Source: Zelopaecilomyces penicillatus
Lineage: Eukaryota > Ascomycota > Sordariomycetes > Hypocreales > Pseudodiploosporaceae
NCBI GenBank assembly: GCA_005765155.1
Contig: VCCP01000002.1
Location: forward strand, 4,588,001 to 4,652,000
DNA length: 64,000 nt
Reading direction: 5' to 3'
The notes under the pieces were generated by a model. It searched no databases. It had not been told where the DNA came from and saw only the letters and a list, made by a program, of their open reading frames with translations. A program made the translations under genes and the position numbers. Of the stretch, positions 34,847 through 45,195 are shown one piece after another. Numbering within the stretch: position 1 is the first letter of the stretch; the number at the start of each line of letters is the position of its first letter.

Positions 34847-35467
34847 ATGCATTTCCCAACTCCCGCCTCCATCATCTTGGGCCTCGGCCTCGCCTCCGTT
34901 GCCTCCGCGCAGCTCTCAGCCCCCGAAATCGTCAAGAAGATCGCCCCCGGCGCCGCCAACTGCCCAGAAACAGTCGAGTGCCGCACCGCCGAGCAGGCCG
35001 CCCCCCACATCGCCGCCAGCATGGAGACACACGGCATCTACAGCGTCAACGAGATGGCCGCCGTCATTGCCCTCGTGGCCTTTGAGTCGGTCGACTTCCG
35101 CTTCAAGCACAACGTCTTCCCCGGCCGTGCTGGCCAGGGTACCGCCAACATGCAGATGCCCAACTTCAACCTCCTCTACGCAAAGTCCATCCCGGCTGTT
35201 CAGGCCAAGGTCGCGCAGTTTACCACCACTGCTGGCCTCAGCGACGCCGATCTCAACTTCATTCTTGCTCAGGTCCAGCCTGATGAGTTCAACTTTGGCA
35301 GCGGCGCCTGGTTCCTGACTACCCAGTGTGACAAGTCTGTCCGTGATGCGCTGCAGGCCAACATCGACCAGGGTTTCCAGGCCTACATGGGCTGTGTCGG
35401 TGTCAGCGTCACCGACGAGCGCACCAAATACCTCACCCGGGCCAAGGAGGCTTTTGGCATCAACTAA
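34847..35467 (+). CDS. Secreted fungal protein of unknown function, 206 aa
   Basis: Single exon with a good start (CAAACATGCA) after a CT-rich leader. A signal peptide ends near residue 21 (LGLGLASVASAQ). Four cysteines remain in the mature protein: two in the N-terminal NCPETVEC and two near the C-terminus (TQCDKS, MGCVG), giving two likely disulfides. A helical core has a glutamate in ALVAFESVDFRFKHN followed by GRAGQGTANMQMPNF. This Glu then Gly-Gln-Gly-Thr arrangement recalls lysozyme-superfamily active sites, but I cannot assign a family. Codon use is strongly C-biased, as in highly expressed fungal genes. It lies between the GH24 lysozyme and the bacterial-type small gene. Confidence 0.85.
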   Translation: MHFPTPASIILGLGLASVASAQLSAPEIVKKIAPGAANCPETVECRTAEQAAPHIAASMETHGIYSVNEMAAVIALVAFESVDFRFKHNVFPGRAGQGTANMQMPNFNLLYAKSIPAVQAKVAQFTTTAGLSDADLNFILAQVQPDEFNFGSGAWFLTTQCDKSVRDALQANIDQGFQAYMGCVGVSVTDERTKYLTRAKEAFGIN

Positions 35468-35641
35468 GTTGTGTTGCTGCTGCTGCTAGAAGGGGAGGTG
35501 TTGTTGCGTCTCATGGTTTTCCCTGTCAAGATGGGAGAAGTAAGGTTGTATATATTAAACATCAAGGGGCTATATGGCGCGCTGGTGGGCGCATATAAAC
35601 CTTCAGACTAGATATGCGAATGTCTTTTGGGCGTTTTGTGA

Positions 35642-35647
35642 AATAAA
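35642..35647 (+). terminator. Poly(A) signal AATAAA
   Basis: AATAAA 175 nt after the stop of the secreted 206 aa gene. Confidence 0.5.
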
Positions 35648-35794
35648 GACAGACTCTGATGCATATTGACGTCCCTATTGCTTGTGAACAGAACAACTCA
35701 ACAGCCAATTCCAACACGTCAATGTGTAAAGACTATCTTCCAGAGAACATCACAGGCATCGACGTCGATGTGAACATCAAATCAGTAACAAATA

Positions 35795-35817
35795 GCACAC
35801 ACATACACACACACACC
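35795..35817. repeat. (CA)n microsatellite
   Basis: Imperfect CA run immediately after the stop of the minus-strand small gene. Confidence 0.85.
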
Positions 35818-35823
35818 TACACA

Positions 35824-36180
35824 TCAAGACTTCCCCTTCTCCACCTCCTCAACCACCGACTCCCCCGACGAACAGTCTCCACTTGTCCATTCCCATTTCT
35901 CATGCATCCTCAGCCTCCCGTCAGCAAGCTCCTCCGACACCGAACGGCACCGACCCGTCATGAGCTCCCCACTACGGTTCACATGGTGGTACCGCATGTC
36001 GAGGCTGCCGTCATCCGGACTCACCAGCGCAACGAGCGAGCCCTTGACGACGGAGCCGCCCGCGTACTCGGCCCAGACGAGGGCTCCGTCCTGGTGGTAG
36101 TGGAACCGTGTCTCGGCTCCAACTTCGCCGTTGGCGGTGCTGGAGGTGGAGCGGAAGACTTTTCCGTCGTAGAGAGCCAT
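35824..36180 (-). CDS. Bacterial-type small cytosolic protein (family often labelled N-acetylglutamate synthase)
   Basis: Single intronless exon, 118 aa, with no signal peptide or membrane segment. It is a compact beta-rich protein with antiparallel-strand motifs: YDGKVFRST, ANGEVGAETRFHYHQDG, WAEYAGGSVVKGSLVAL, DMRYHHVNRSGELMTGRC and RMHEKWEWTSGD. The pattern matches a short family that is widespread in bacteria. There it is commonly mislabelled N-acetylglutamate synthase, but it has no GNAT fold signature, so I assign no activity. Family recognition comes from the pattern, not a search. The intronless structure in a genome where most genes have introns is compatible with acquisition from bacteria. 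It diverges from the carboxylesterase 1.7 kb away. Confidence 0.8.
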   Translation of the reverse strand: MALYDGKVFRSTSSTANGEVGAETRFHYHQDGALVWAEYAGGSVVKGSLVALVSPDDGSLDMRYHHVNRSGELMTGRCRSVSEELADGRLRMHEKWEWTSGDCSSGESVVEEVEKGKS

Positions 36181-37868
36181 GGTTACCGGTGCTTATGATT
36201 TTTCTATCTTTTCTTGATGTTTTTCGTGATCGTGAAAGGGGTGTGATGGAATCCTCGTTTGTTTTTATCTTGTCTTTGTTTGCTGCTACCTATGATGAAT
36301 GTACTTAATAGGGCCATTTCCGCTGGTTTGTTTTGCGTGTCTCAAATCAAAGACAGAAGAGATTTGGTAAGGTCAGGTACGCCAAAAAGGATAATTAGTT
36401 GATGACTCCCCACCCACACCCAAAAGACGGATCAATGTTTAGAAATCCACTTTCCTCAATGGTAAGCAATCATTTGATTGGAAGCCTTGTTATCCGTAGG
36501 AAATATATCCGATCCATAAAGACCCGATGCTCGGGTGCAGATTGGGCGATAATTGCCTGCAGGACCCAATCTCGCAGTCGCACTTCTCCCTGTTCCTACT
36601 GAGACATTGCATCTAAGACATAACGTGGAACAAACGCAGGCCGACCCTTGTGCAAACACAGTACGAATCAGTTGTTCCCACATTGTGTGATTTTTTAAAC
36701 AAGTGCTGCCCTCAAATAATCAGCGAACAGTTTTTCCCAACCCCGTCAGCCCTGGCGGCGGCATTATGGACAGCGGCCGATTTCCGATGTTCCCAAGTTC
36801 GGAATTAGTCTCACCATCATCCTCACAGCATCAGCAATGAGTCGCCAAACGGTATGGGAAACTTTTTGTGCAACCCCGTTCTAGACTTCGTCATCCAATT
36901 GGCAACAACAGACGCCGTTACAGAGTTAATCATCGGAGCACACCGGACACTGCAGAACATGTGTTTCGTTCGATTTGCTCAGGCCGCCTCCCCCATCCAA
37001 TTCCATCCTCGTATTCGAGAAAAAAAAGGCTACATACCCAACCCTTGCATTTTACCTCTCACCTCATAATGAAGAAGATTGACTTCCCCGCTTCACCCTC
37101 TTTTTCTTTTCTTTGTTCTATGCAGAGTGTGACTGTGACCCCACCTCATGTTATGCAGTATCGGGGATGATGACGCTCATTGGTTCCTCACGCCATTCCT
37201 TGCATGGCAACATGAACCCGTTTACCCCCGTGTTGATGGTATTTGGATGTAAGAAATATAAGCATTCGGAACTGCGGCAGCGTAAAATGGAGAGGCTGTG
37301 CAGAAGAGCGAGGTTCACTCGAAGTCTCGATCCTTTTCCCTGTCTGTTATGTATACATCGTGTAAATGGCCTGGTTTACTTGCTTACTGCCTAAGCTCAA
37401 CTCTTGGACGGTCAGCAGCACGGGAGGATCGTCATCCTTCCCAGATAGTGTTGTGGCGTTTCGTCATTTCATTGGAAGGGCCGCCATTCTAGTCAACGCC
37501 GAGCACCGCAATACCGCTTGTCCCGTTTATAAGTGCCGGAAACCTACACCAACGTCAGCCGTGCGTCGCCCGATTAAGTCAAGGCATCCGCGCCAACATC
37601 CTACCCTAGGCAGCATTCATTCGAAAATCCGACTTCCTCCACAAAGGGCTACTTCCAAGCCAGATCTAGTATGTGCACAATGCACTGCTGGTCCGCAGCG
37701 GGTTCACCGTCATGTGGCACTTGAAGGGAGCGCTTGGGTCACATTGAGAAACAGGTCAGGTCAGTTATAACATCATACAAATTGGCCATGCCCGCCGCAC
37801 GTAACACACCAGGGAGGAACAATTGAGTCTTTCCGTACAAGGAGTGTCTCAAAAGCTCTGAGCAAAAG
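36181..37868. other. 1.7 kb divergent intergenic region
   Basis: Promoters of the small bacterial-type gene (minus) and the carboxylesterase (plus). Open frames on the plus strand at 36854-37770 overlap in different frames and show no protein-like composition. Nothing else recognised. Confidence 0.55.
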
Positions 37869-39554
37869 ATGTATTTGTACAGCTTTATCGCATCCGTCTG
37901 GCTGCTTGGTTCCGCGGTGGCAGTCTCTGAGATCGTCGACATTGGTTCCAATCGATATCAAGGCCAAGCTCTTCCCAATGGAATTTCTCAATGGCTTGGC
38001 ATCAGATATGCAGCACCCCCGCTGGGGAGTTTGAGATTTATGCCTCCGCAGGATCCTCCGCGGACAGGAAAGATAGAGATGGCAACAAAGGTAAACTGAT
38101 GCTATACCGGGTGGTGGCGGCGCATTCCTTTTCTTACACGATCAAGGCTAACAAAATATTCACAGCATGGTCTTTCATGCTTGGCGACTGGACGTGATCC
38201 AAAAGATAAGGCCACATCTGAGGATTGCCTGTTTCTGGACGTCCAGGCGCCGACCAACACAGCTGGAAAAGGCCCGCTTCCCGTATTCCTTTACATTCAA
38301 GGTGGCGGGTTCAATCTCAACTCAAACCCTAATACCAATGCTTCTGGCCTTATCATGGCCAGCGGCAACAATATAGTCGTGGTCAGTCTTAACTACAGGG
38401 TCGGCCCGTATGGCTTCATCACCGACGGCACCAACATCACACCAAACATCGGACTCCGCGACCAGCGCAAAGCGATGGAGTGGGTGAAGAACCACATATC
38501 TAGATTTGGCGGCGACCCAAATCATATTGTCCTGGGTGGCAGTAGTGCTGGCGGAGCAAGTGTCACTATGCACTTGATGGCGAATAATGGCACCGATCGG
38601 AAGCTCTTCCACGCTGCCATAGCACAATCCCCGTCTTTTGCCTCAACTCTGACGGTCAAGCAATCTCAGTACCAGTATCGACAGTTTGCGACGCGCCTGG
38701 GTTGTGCTGGAAAATCTCATCTCGATTGTCTCCGCAAGAAAACCGCAGAACAACTTCAGGAGGAGAACTTTGCCATCCCACTGCCCGGCGGCGCCAGCCC
38801 TCCCAACTATATGTGGTTACCGGTCATTGATGGAGAATTCATATCGGACTATGCGCATCAAACATTCCGAGATGGGAAGTTCATCAAAGTACCCACCATC
38901 TATGGTGATGATTCCAACGGAGGGACCAAATTTGCGCCGAAGAAAACGGCGACACAGGCAGAAAGCAACCAGTACATTCTCGATCAATACCCATCACTTA
39001 CGCTTGAGATGCTTGGCGAGCTCAATGACCTGTACGAGAATCCGAACAAGACATGCCCGGGGAAAGGCTGCTGGTGGAGACAGGCGAGCAACGTATACGG
39101 CGAGGCTCGTTACATGTGCCCAGGCTTCTTCGTCCTTTCTCAGGTGGAAGCACATAGTGTCCCAAACGCATATGCCTACCGATGGAACGTCGAAGATCCC
39201 CAACAGATGGCATCAGGACTTGGCGTACCCCATACTGTAGAGTTGGCCGCCTTGTGGGGGGCTGACTATGTGCCAGATCCTCCTGCAAGTTACAAGACTG
39301 GGGGTGTTAACGAAAAGGCATCTGCCACGATGCAGAGCTACTGGATCAACTTTATCACATCGTTCGATCCTAACAAGCCCAAGACCAACAAAACAGCTCT
39401 GGCACCCGCCAATAAGTGGCAACGATGGTCGGATGCCTCGCAGCAGCGTCTTGCCTTCGGAACCGGAGGAAAGGCGAAAATGGAACCCATTGATGCTGGC
39501 TTGAAGCAGCGTTGTAGCTTCTGGGACCGGAATGCGAACCAGCTGGGCATGTAA
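37869..39554 (+). CDS. Secreted type-B carboxylesterase/lipase with altered triad
   Basis: Exons 37869-38090 and 38166-39554 (75 bp intron, phase 0) give 536 aa. A signal peptide ends near residue 19 (LLGSAVAVS). The fold is alpha/beta hydrolase of the cholinesterase/lipase type. Visible signatures are WLGIRYAAPPLG, EDCLFLDVQAP, oxyanion GGGF, the nucleophile elbow GGSSAGGAS (Ser201), and histidine in GVPHTVELAALWG (His430). The acid position, normally Glu in a (D/N)EG motif, reads GDDSNGGTKF, with Gly326 (codon 38919-38921). The enzyme may therefore be weak, use a neighbouring Asp, or be a pseudoenzyme. Substrates of intact relatives are lipids, plant esters and mycotoxins. It is intact otherwise and has no frameshift. 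Confidence 0.9.
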
Positions 39555-40005
39555 GTTGTTAATTGAGGGTGCGGTGTATGCGCGTGCGTGTGTGTATAGT
39601 TCAATTAGATCAAATTGTATATAGAAGCTGAAAATACGGGTTAACAAGCAAGTGGAACGACTTTGTGCCTCGAGATGGAGTTGATTGATGAAAGGATAAA
39701 AAAAAGCGACACGTAATTTCAAGCGTCTTCAGTGGCGGCATGTCTACGCACCTGCCAACTCCAGCGCCCCGACCCCACTATATCAGCTTTTGACAGGCAC
39801 CCCATCGTCATCACCAGTCCACCACCACCATTTCTCCAAGTTTCCAAGTTCCAGGCTCCAGCATAAACCTCAGACCTAGTATTTTACACATCTTCACCTG
39901 CTGATAGATTGCGCAAATTTCACAACCTACACTGACTCCAGTACAACCATATTGCAATCACCTCTTTCACTATCCTTCAACACAAAGAGCCCGCCGACAC
40001 ACGAA
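39555..40005. other. Intergenic, 451 bp
   Basis: 3' flank of the esterase and the pyrimidine-rich promoter of DCC1. A short GCGTGTGTGTAT run lies near 39585-39596. Confidence 0.65.
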
Positions 40006-40528
40006 ATGTCAAGCCAAGCAGACGGTACTCCGCTCCACCACGCGCCAGACAATCTGGGCTATCGCCTCATTGAACTGCCCGCCGAGGTCCAGACCCTCCT
40101 CGAATCAGAAAACCCCCCAGTGTTCGTCTTCCATTCTTTCTTTCCTCCTCCTCCTTCATAGTTTGCTCTCGTCTTTTATGAGAATGATATTTTCTCTCTC
40201 TCTCTCTCTCCGGCAGGCATGTTCTCATATCATTCCTCTCAGGCTAACGCTGGAGTCGTCCGACACCTCTGCCCTCCTCAAAACCCCGGACAAGACCTAC
40301 TCGCTCCGCCAGAAGAATACCTCCAACTCTATCATTATTCTTACTTCTAATGCTACTCCCAGTGACTCGAAGCAGCAGGAGCAAGAGCAGCAGAAGCTGA
40401 CCGCCATCTCGACTCTCCATGAGACGGTGGAACTCGACGCTGTGCGTGAGCCACCAGCCGCAGCAGGGCCGCTCAAGCACGTGGGAGGCAAGGGGAAATG
40501 GCATGAAAAGTTTGGCATGAACCGTTAG
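40006..40528 (+). CDS. DCC1: Sister chromatid cohesion protein Dcc1, short form
   Basis: Exons 40006-40121 and 40243-40528 give 133 aa. The join restores ENPPVLTLESSDTSALL, then KTYSLRQKNTSNSIIIL and TAISTLHETVELDAV. These are the signatures of the Dcc1 N-terminal region that assembles with Ctf8 in the Ctf18-RFC clamp loader (PCNA loading, cohesion). Yeast and animal Dcc1 are about 380-400 aa, with three C-terminal winged helices that bind polymerase epsilon. This frame instead ends at a TAG after a basic KGKWHEKFGMNR tail. Either the fungal form is naturally short or a downstream exon was missed. The next 464 bp show no continuation. The intron contains a (CT)n tract. The gene converges on the RBR ligase. 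Confidence 0.75.
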
Positions 40529-40992
40529 AACTCTAGGAAGCCAACATGGGTTCAAGGGCTTATGCCCTTTCAATCAATGAAAAGTGGCGAACCATTAACT
40601 CTGAATCGAATATATATCCTTTGACTTTAAACATCATGGGGTATCAATGTGTCTGCGAATCAAGCAAAAGGGGCGTAAATCGTAGAATCTTCAATTTTTG
40701 AATGCCTACACTCACACCGTCATTACTAAAAATGCCAACTGTAGCTAACCAACATTCTGGGTTCCTTTTCCCCAAAGCATAAAGAGTGTATGAGTCCCCT
40801 ACCTGTCCAATGTACCAAGAAGCGAGTCTTGCAAATGTTCATTAGTGCATTCACTGATACGATAATGTCTAAGTTTATACATCCAACAATGGACCGGCGC
40901 CATTAGATTTACACCAAACCGAGCCATTACTCATGATAGAATCCAATCCTTGAGCCATGGTTAACCTCTGCTGCTGCGAGTGCCATATTATC
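40529..40992. other. Convergent intergenic, 464 bp
   Basis: 3' flanks of DCC1 and the RBR ligase. I checked it for a further DCC1 exon and saw none. Confidence 0.6.
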
Positions 40993-43480
40993 TCAAACTT
41001 TCTTTGCTGCTTTAGATTTTGCCCTCGTCCTCCTCGGTACGGCGTCAACTGCGGCGTTTCCAGCATTCAATTGGGCAAATACGGCCGCCGCTTGTGCATC
41101 CATAGCAAGTGTTCTGGACCTGATGAAGTTCTGTATAATGGCCTCTTCTCTGACCCGAACCCTAAGGATCTGCTCCCTAGCACGCGCTGCTTCTTGTTCT
41201 GCGTTTTCCCGCGCAGCTGCAGCGGCCGCCAGGGCTCTTGCGAGTGCTGCCCGATGGAGATAACTACCATGATGATTGGGCAAACCGTTGGCTAAGTTGG
41301 GACCCTGCATGGGGTTAGCTGCTATAGGCCAACCAGGGCCAGCCTGATGTTGATTGTGATGAAACAGAGGAATCATGGGCATGTTGGCCATTTGCGCCTG
41401 GGCATGCTGGGCTGCCTCCATCTGGGCATGTAAAGCAGCCGCTCTCTGGGCATCTGCCTCCTGGGCTCGTTCAGCCGCCACTCTTTGGGCATGTCCAGCT
41501 GCGTCTCTCTGGGCATATAGAGCTGCCCTTTTCTGAGCGGCTGTTTGAGGCTGTAATTGAGCCGGTTGAAGACCATTCGCCATATCGCCTCCGACGGGAA
41601 TTGCGCCGCCTTCTCTGCGAATCCTTTGCAACCGCAAATCCATTGGATTATTCTCTAGATAGGGTATTCGTATACCCTGTAGTTGTCCGTTTTGTAATGG
41701 AAGGGGCTCATCGCGCTGAATCATGGGAACCAACGGTGGATGCTGGGCGTATTGTCCCAATGTCAACTGACGTTGATATTCGTGTTGCCCTGGCTGTGGA
41801 TATTGTTTGATAACGGCCTCTGACATGTTGAAACGAAGAAACTCGGCCTGTATTTCGGGATTCTCAAGGGTGACCCGCTCTCTCTCGCTTGCCTCGGCTT
41901 TCTGAACTTCATGGTTGTGACGAATCTCGACATCGTCAAAAAGGGGGCAATTCCCCGTCTGCCCACCCCGCTCCGGATCGTTGAAATGGGAATAACCCCC
42001 ACAGGACTTGGAGCAGACATAGCATTGGACATTCTGACACTCCATTCGAGAGCATACCACCTTGTTGCAACCGTTCGTCTTGATGAATGGAGTGCTGCCT
42101 GTTGCAAAATTAGTAAACATTCCCTTGGGCACGAAAAATGTTGACACAGACATTTGTTGCACTTTCGAATCAATGCAGCAGACATGGCTTCCTCGATCTT
42201 CCTCCTTCCACTGTATCCCGTCTCCCTGGCTGATTCTTCGCACGACATGGGAATATGTGTTTTTGATTTACAATGCCGGCAGCTCACCGTTTGACACTCA
42301 GAGTTTAGACATCGAAATTCCTTGTCTTGTTCGATTGGAGGATACTCTGCCGCATATGGACAAAAGGGGCAGGTTACCAAGTCGGCCAACCCGGCGATAC
42401 GAAGGACGGCCTCTTGTTCTATCCGGTCCAGAGCTTTTACTAGCTTCTCATCAAGAAATTTGCCACGCTCTTCCCGCGAGAATCCGGCCTTACACTCGTC
42501 CGTAGACATACAGTAAAGCTCGTGTCTAGAAAGACCAACAACAGATTCGGCATTGCGGCGTGCACAGTTTCGACAGAAAAACTGATTTTGTTTAGTTAGA
42601 GACCAGCAGGTTTCAGGCTAAAAAGAAATATATTCTTACATGTAACGGGTCACCATTGCAATGCACTAAGCGGTTGATTGGGAAATCCGCAAAGCAACAT
42701 TGGCACTCAGCCAGATGGCCATTAATCATGGCTTCCTCGTAGTTCTTCTTTTCGGCCTGCTCCTGCGCTGAATGAGCTCGACGTTGTCTGTCGCGGGCCA
42801 AGCAAATTAATCTAGCCGCTTCGAATTCCTCCAGCATCTCGACATCGGCCGGTCCAAGGTTACTCTGCGTCATCTGAAGGAACTTGCTAATATTTCCCTG
42901 ATTGTGGCAGCTTGGGTCCCTAGGATTTTCCCTTAATCTCCACTGTTGCCCACTCTGAGATGGCTGGCGTATCATTTCATAAAGAGCGACATAGGTGGGC
43001 AGTAAGAGCTGGTTGTTTGCTGCTAATGTATGCTGAACGATTGCTTCGGAAGAAGTTGGAAAATCGAGGTGCAGCATCCGTGTTCTGCGCCTATTTTAGT
43101 TTTCACCTGCCCTTATGCCGCATGAAAGTAAAATCAAGATTCATATGGTAAACTTACAGCTTGTAAAACCTTTCTTGGGAAGGTGGCTGCAGTAGCCGTT
43201 CGGGATTAGTATACTTGCGCTTGATACGGGTAACTTCTGCCTCAAGCTCCCGTTCTGCATCTCTTTTTCGCTTGCGTGGCTTTTTTGGCGGCTCTCTCTG
43301 ATACGGCCTCCCTGCCTCCTCCTGATCCATTATGAAGCTGATGATAGAATTGGCATTGTAGCCATATACCGCTGTCACTCTATCCAGATAAATGGGGCAG
43401 ATGTCGGGGAATACCTCATGCACTTTCTGAACAAGAGCATCATTGGCGTCTGCAGCGGCATCTGTCTCCTCCTCTTCCAT
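40993..43480 (-). CDS. RBR E3 ubiquitin ligase, RNF216/TRIAD3-like
   Basis: Exons 43480-43158, 43090-42640, 42581-42152 and 42098-40993 give 769 aa. An N-terminal helical CUE/UBA-like segment (VHEVFPDICPIYLDRV, NANSIISFIMDQ) is followed by a basic KKPRKRKRDAER stretch, a likely nuclear signal. Then comes the TRIAD. RING1 starts near residue 236 (ECQCCFADF). The IBR starts near 329 (CPFC, CRHCKSKTH). RING2 is KCNKCSTPFIKTNGCNKVVC, with C412 of GCN as the candidate catalytic cysteine, and then SCGGYSHFND, which is typical of RNF216. The 350-residue tail is Ala/Gln-rich, with a degenerate repeat at about 583-632. Such ligases pass ubiquitin through a thioester on RING2. The substrate is unknown. 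The last intron is set by restoring the RING2 zinc ligands. Confidence 0.88.
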
Positions 43481-45195
43481 TTTCGCACCTGATGGCCAAA
43501 GGTTGCTGTCTTTAGTGACCTTGAGAGATAGGCACAAAGCCTTGAAGCGGTTCGTTAACAGTATCAGCATTTTGATTCCCAGAATCCACAAATCTCGCCG
43601 TAAAGGTTGCTCCAGGGCGTTCTTGAATGGATGAAACAGGTCGACATAAGTGAAGGTGAAGACATACCTTGGCAATGATTATCACACTCTACTTATACAC
43701 CAGTGTATTATATTAAAGTTCCCCAAGATAGCTCCGTGATGGATATCAAAGTCCACCGCAATCCCCGGGCATGGTTAATAACAGGATATCGAAGCTGTCG
43801 CAGGACGCTTTGGCGCAGTCCCGCAATGTAATGCGATGCAAGGAAGGTGGAGTTGGCTTTGAAGTCTACCGGGTCGTGACCACTTCGATTAGCACTTTTC
43901 GGGTACAAAACATGATCCTAGGAGGTTAAGCAGAGCTTCGCTGCGATCAGCCCCCACAGCCCAATGCAAGCTTCGCAGCTGGCAAGCCAGATATCAGCCA
44001 AATGTGCAAAGTAAGATAGATGCCATCCACTGGATTGGCAAATGGAGGTGAAGGCGCGAGTGAATCTAGATGAGATGCTAATGTCAAGATCATCTCCAGT
44101 CTGGTGCGGGACAAGACAAACAAGTGGTGGCCCTTTGGGTTCATGTATCTAACCGAGCAGCGGAGCTGGGCCAATCGAGCAACAACACGAACACGGTGTT
44201 GGCACCTGTTTGCCAGTCGCTAACATCATAAAACCAGTGCGGCAGGTTTTCGCCCCAAAGCATTCTACCCACCCTACCTACTACTACTCGACCTTTGATG
44301 GTGTCCACTGTCTACTATGGCACGCATTGGCCGCGTGAACATTCTATACGACCTTGAGTGAGTCAGATAGCCTTCGCCCATTATTTTGCGACGTTAAGCT
44401 GGCTGGCTGACCCTCATGGTGATTTTGCATGCAGACACATTGTGGAGCAGGGGTTTTTCGAGGCCCCTTGCTCCAAGAATCGACGAGTACTACTCTCACA
44501 TCCTGTCCAGACTTTCACAAGACAAGCCACCAGGGCGCCGTGCCTCGTCGTCCGAACGCCATCCAAACCAGGGTACTGCGTAGCATCGAGGCATTTGCAG
44601 GCACAGATAAGATTGTCTAACCACATGGGAATCCATCATGGATGGCCCCTTCAAGTCAGTCTACCAGGGTCAAACGTGGGGTCCGGATCTAGTTAAATGG
44701 AACTGGGGGCCAACGATGCTTCAAACCCCAGTATTTTGACACCCAACGGGGCTGCTAGTCTCAACTCTCAACCCGCCAACAAATCCAGCCCATGCAGACA
44801 TTTTTTATTTCTGTGCCGCCTTCGTTCGACGACGATACACCAGCCGCAATCCAAGCAGCCGTGCAACAAGGCCGTGGTTTGGGTGTCTATGCCAGCCTGA
44901 TGGAAGGAGTCTCGAATGCAAAGACAAAATAATTATTCGAATGAGAATACGATTGTACAGAACGGTACGGAGAATTCAGGTCGGCGGCGTTTTGACAGGT
45001 AGGTTAGTACCCATATGTTCTCCACATGCTGTCGCCATGCCGCTACAGTGAAATCATAAAGGTAGAAAGCCACTTTTATGCAGCATCTGAAAAAGGAGTG
45101 GGAGACTCCCATAGCTTTTGGTACCATTAAAATGTATACAAATACAGACATGTCTAAATTCTTTTATATCCAACATGTATCCACTTGCGCACATA
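43481..45195. other. 1.7 kb intergenic region
   Basis: Promoter of the RBR ligase and, at the right, the RAD4 3' flank. A possible two-exon frame starting at ATG 44318 (MARIGRVNILYDLE, spliced at a GTGAGT/GCAG intron) would reach 44696, but its product is not protein-like enough to annotate. Nothing else is recognised. Confidence 0.5.

Larger units (their letters stand above)
35468..35823. other. Convergent intergenic, 356 bp
   Basis: 3' flanks of two convergent genes. It holds a poly(A) signal, a 14 bp perfect palindrome CATCGACGTCGATG (35757-35770) and a (CA)n run. Confidence 0.65.

Noticed and set aside
35659..36198. 179-codon frame antisense to the bacterial-type gene
   Set aside because: Shadow of the minus-strand gene, including translated CA repeat sequence.
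44318..44696. Possible two-exon gene starting MARIGRVNILYDLE
   Set aside because: The intron signals are acceptable, but the downstream sequence looks equally plausible in another frame, has no family match and no support from neighbours.
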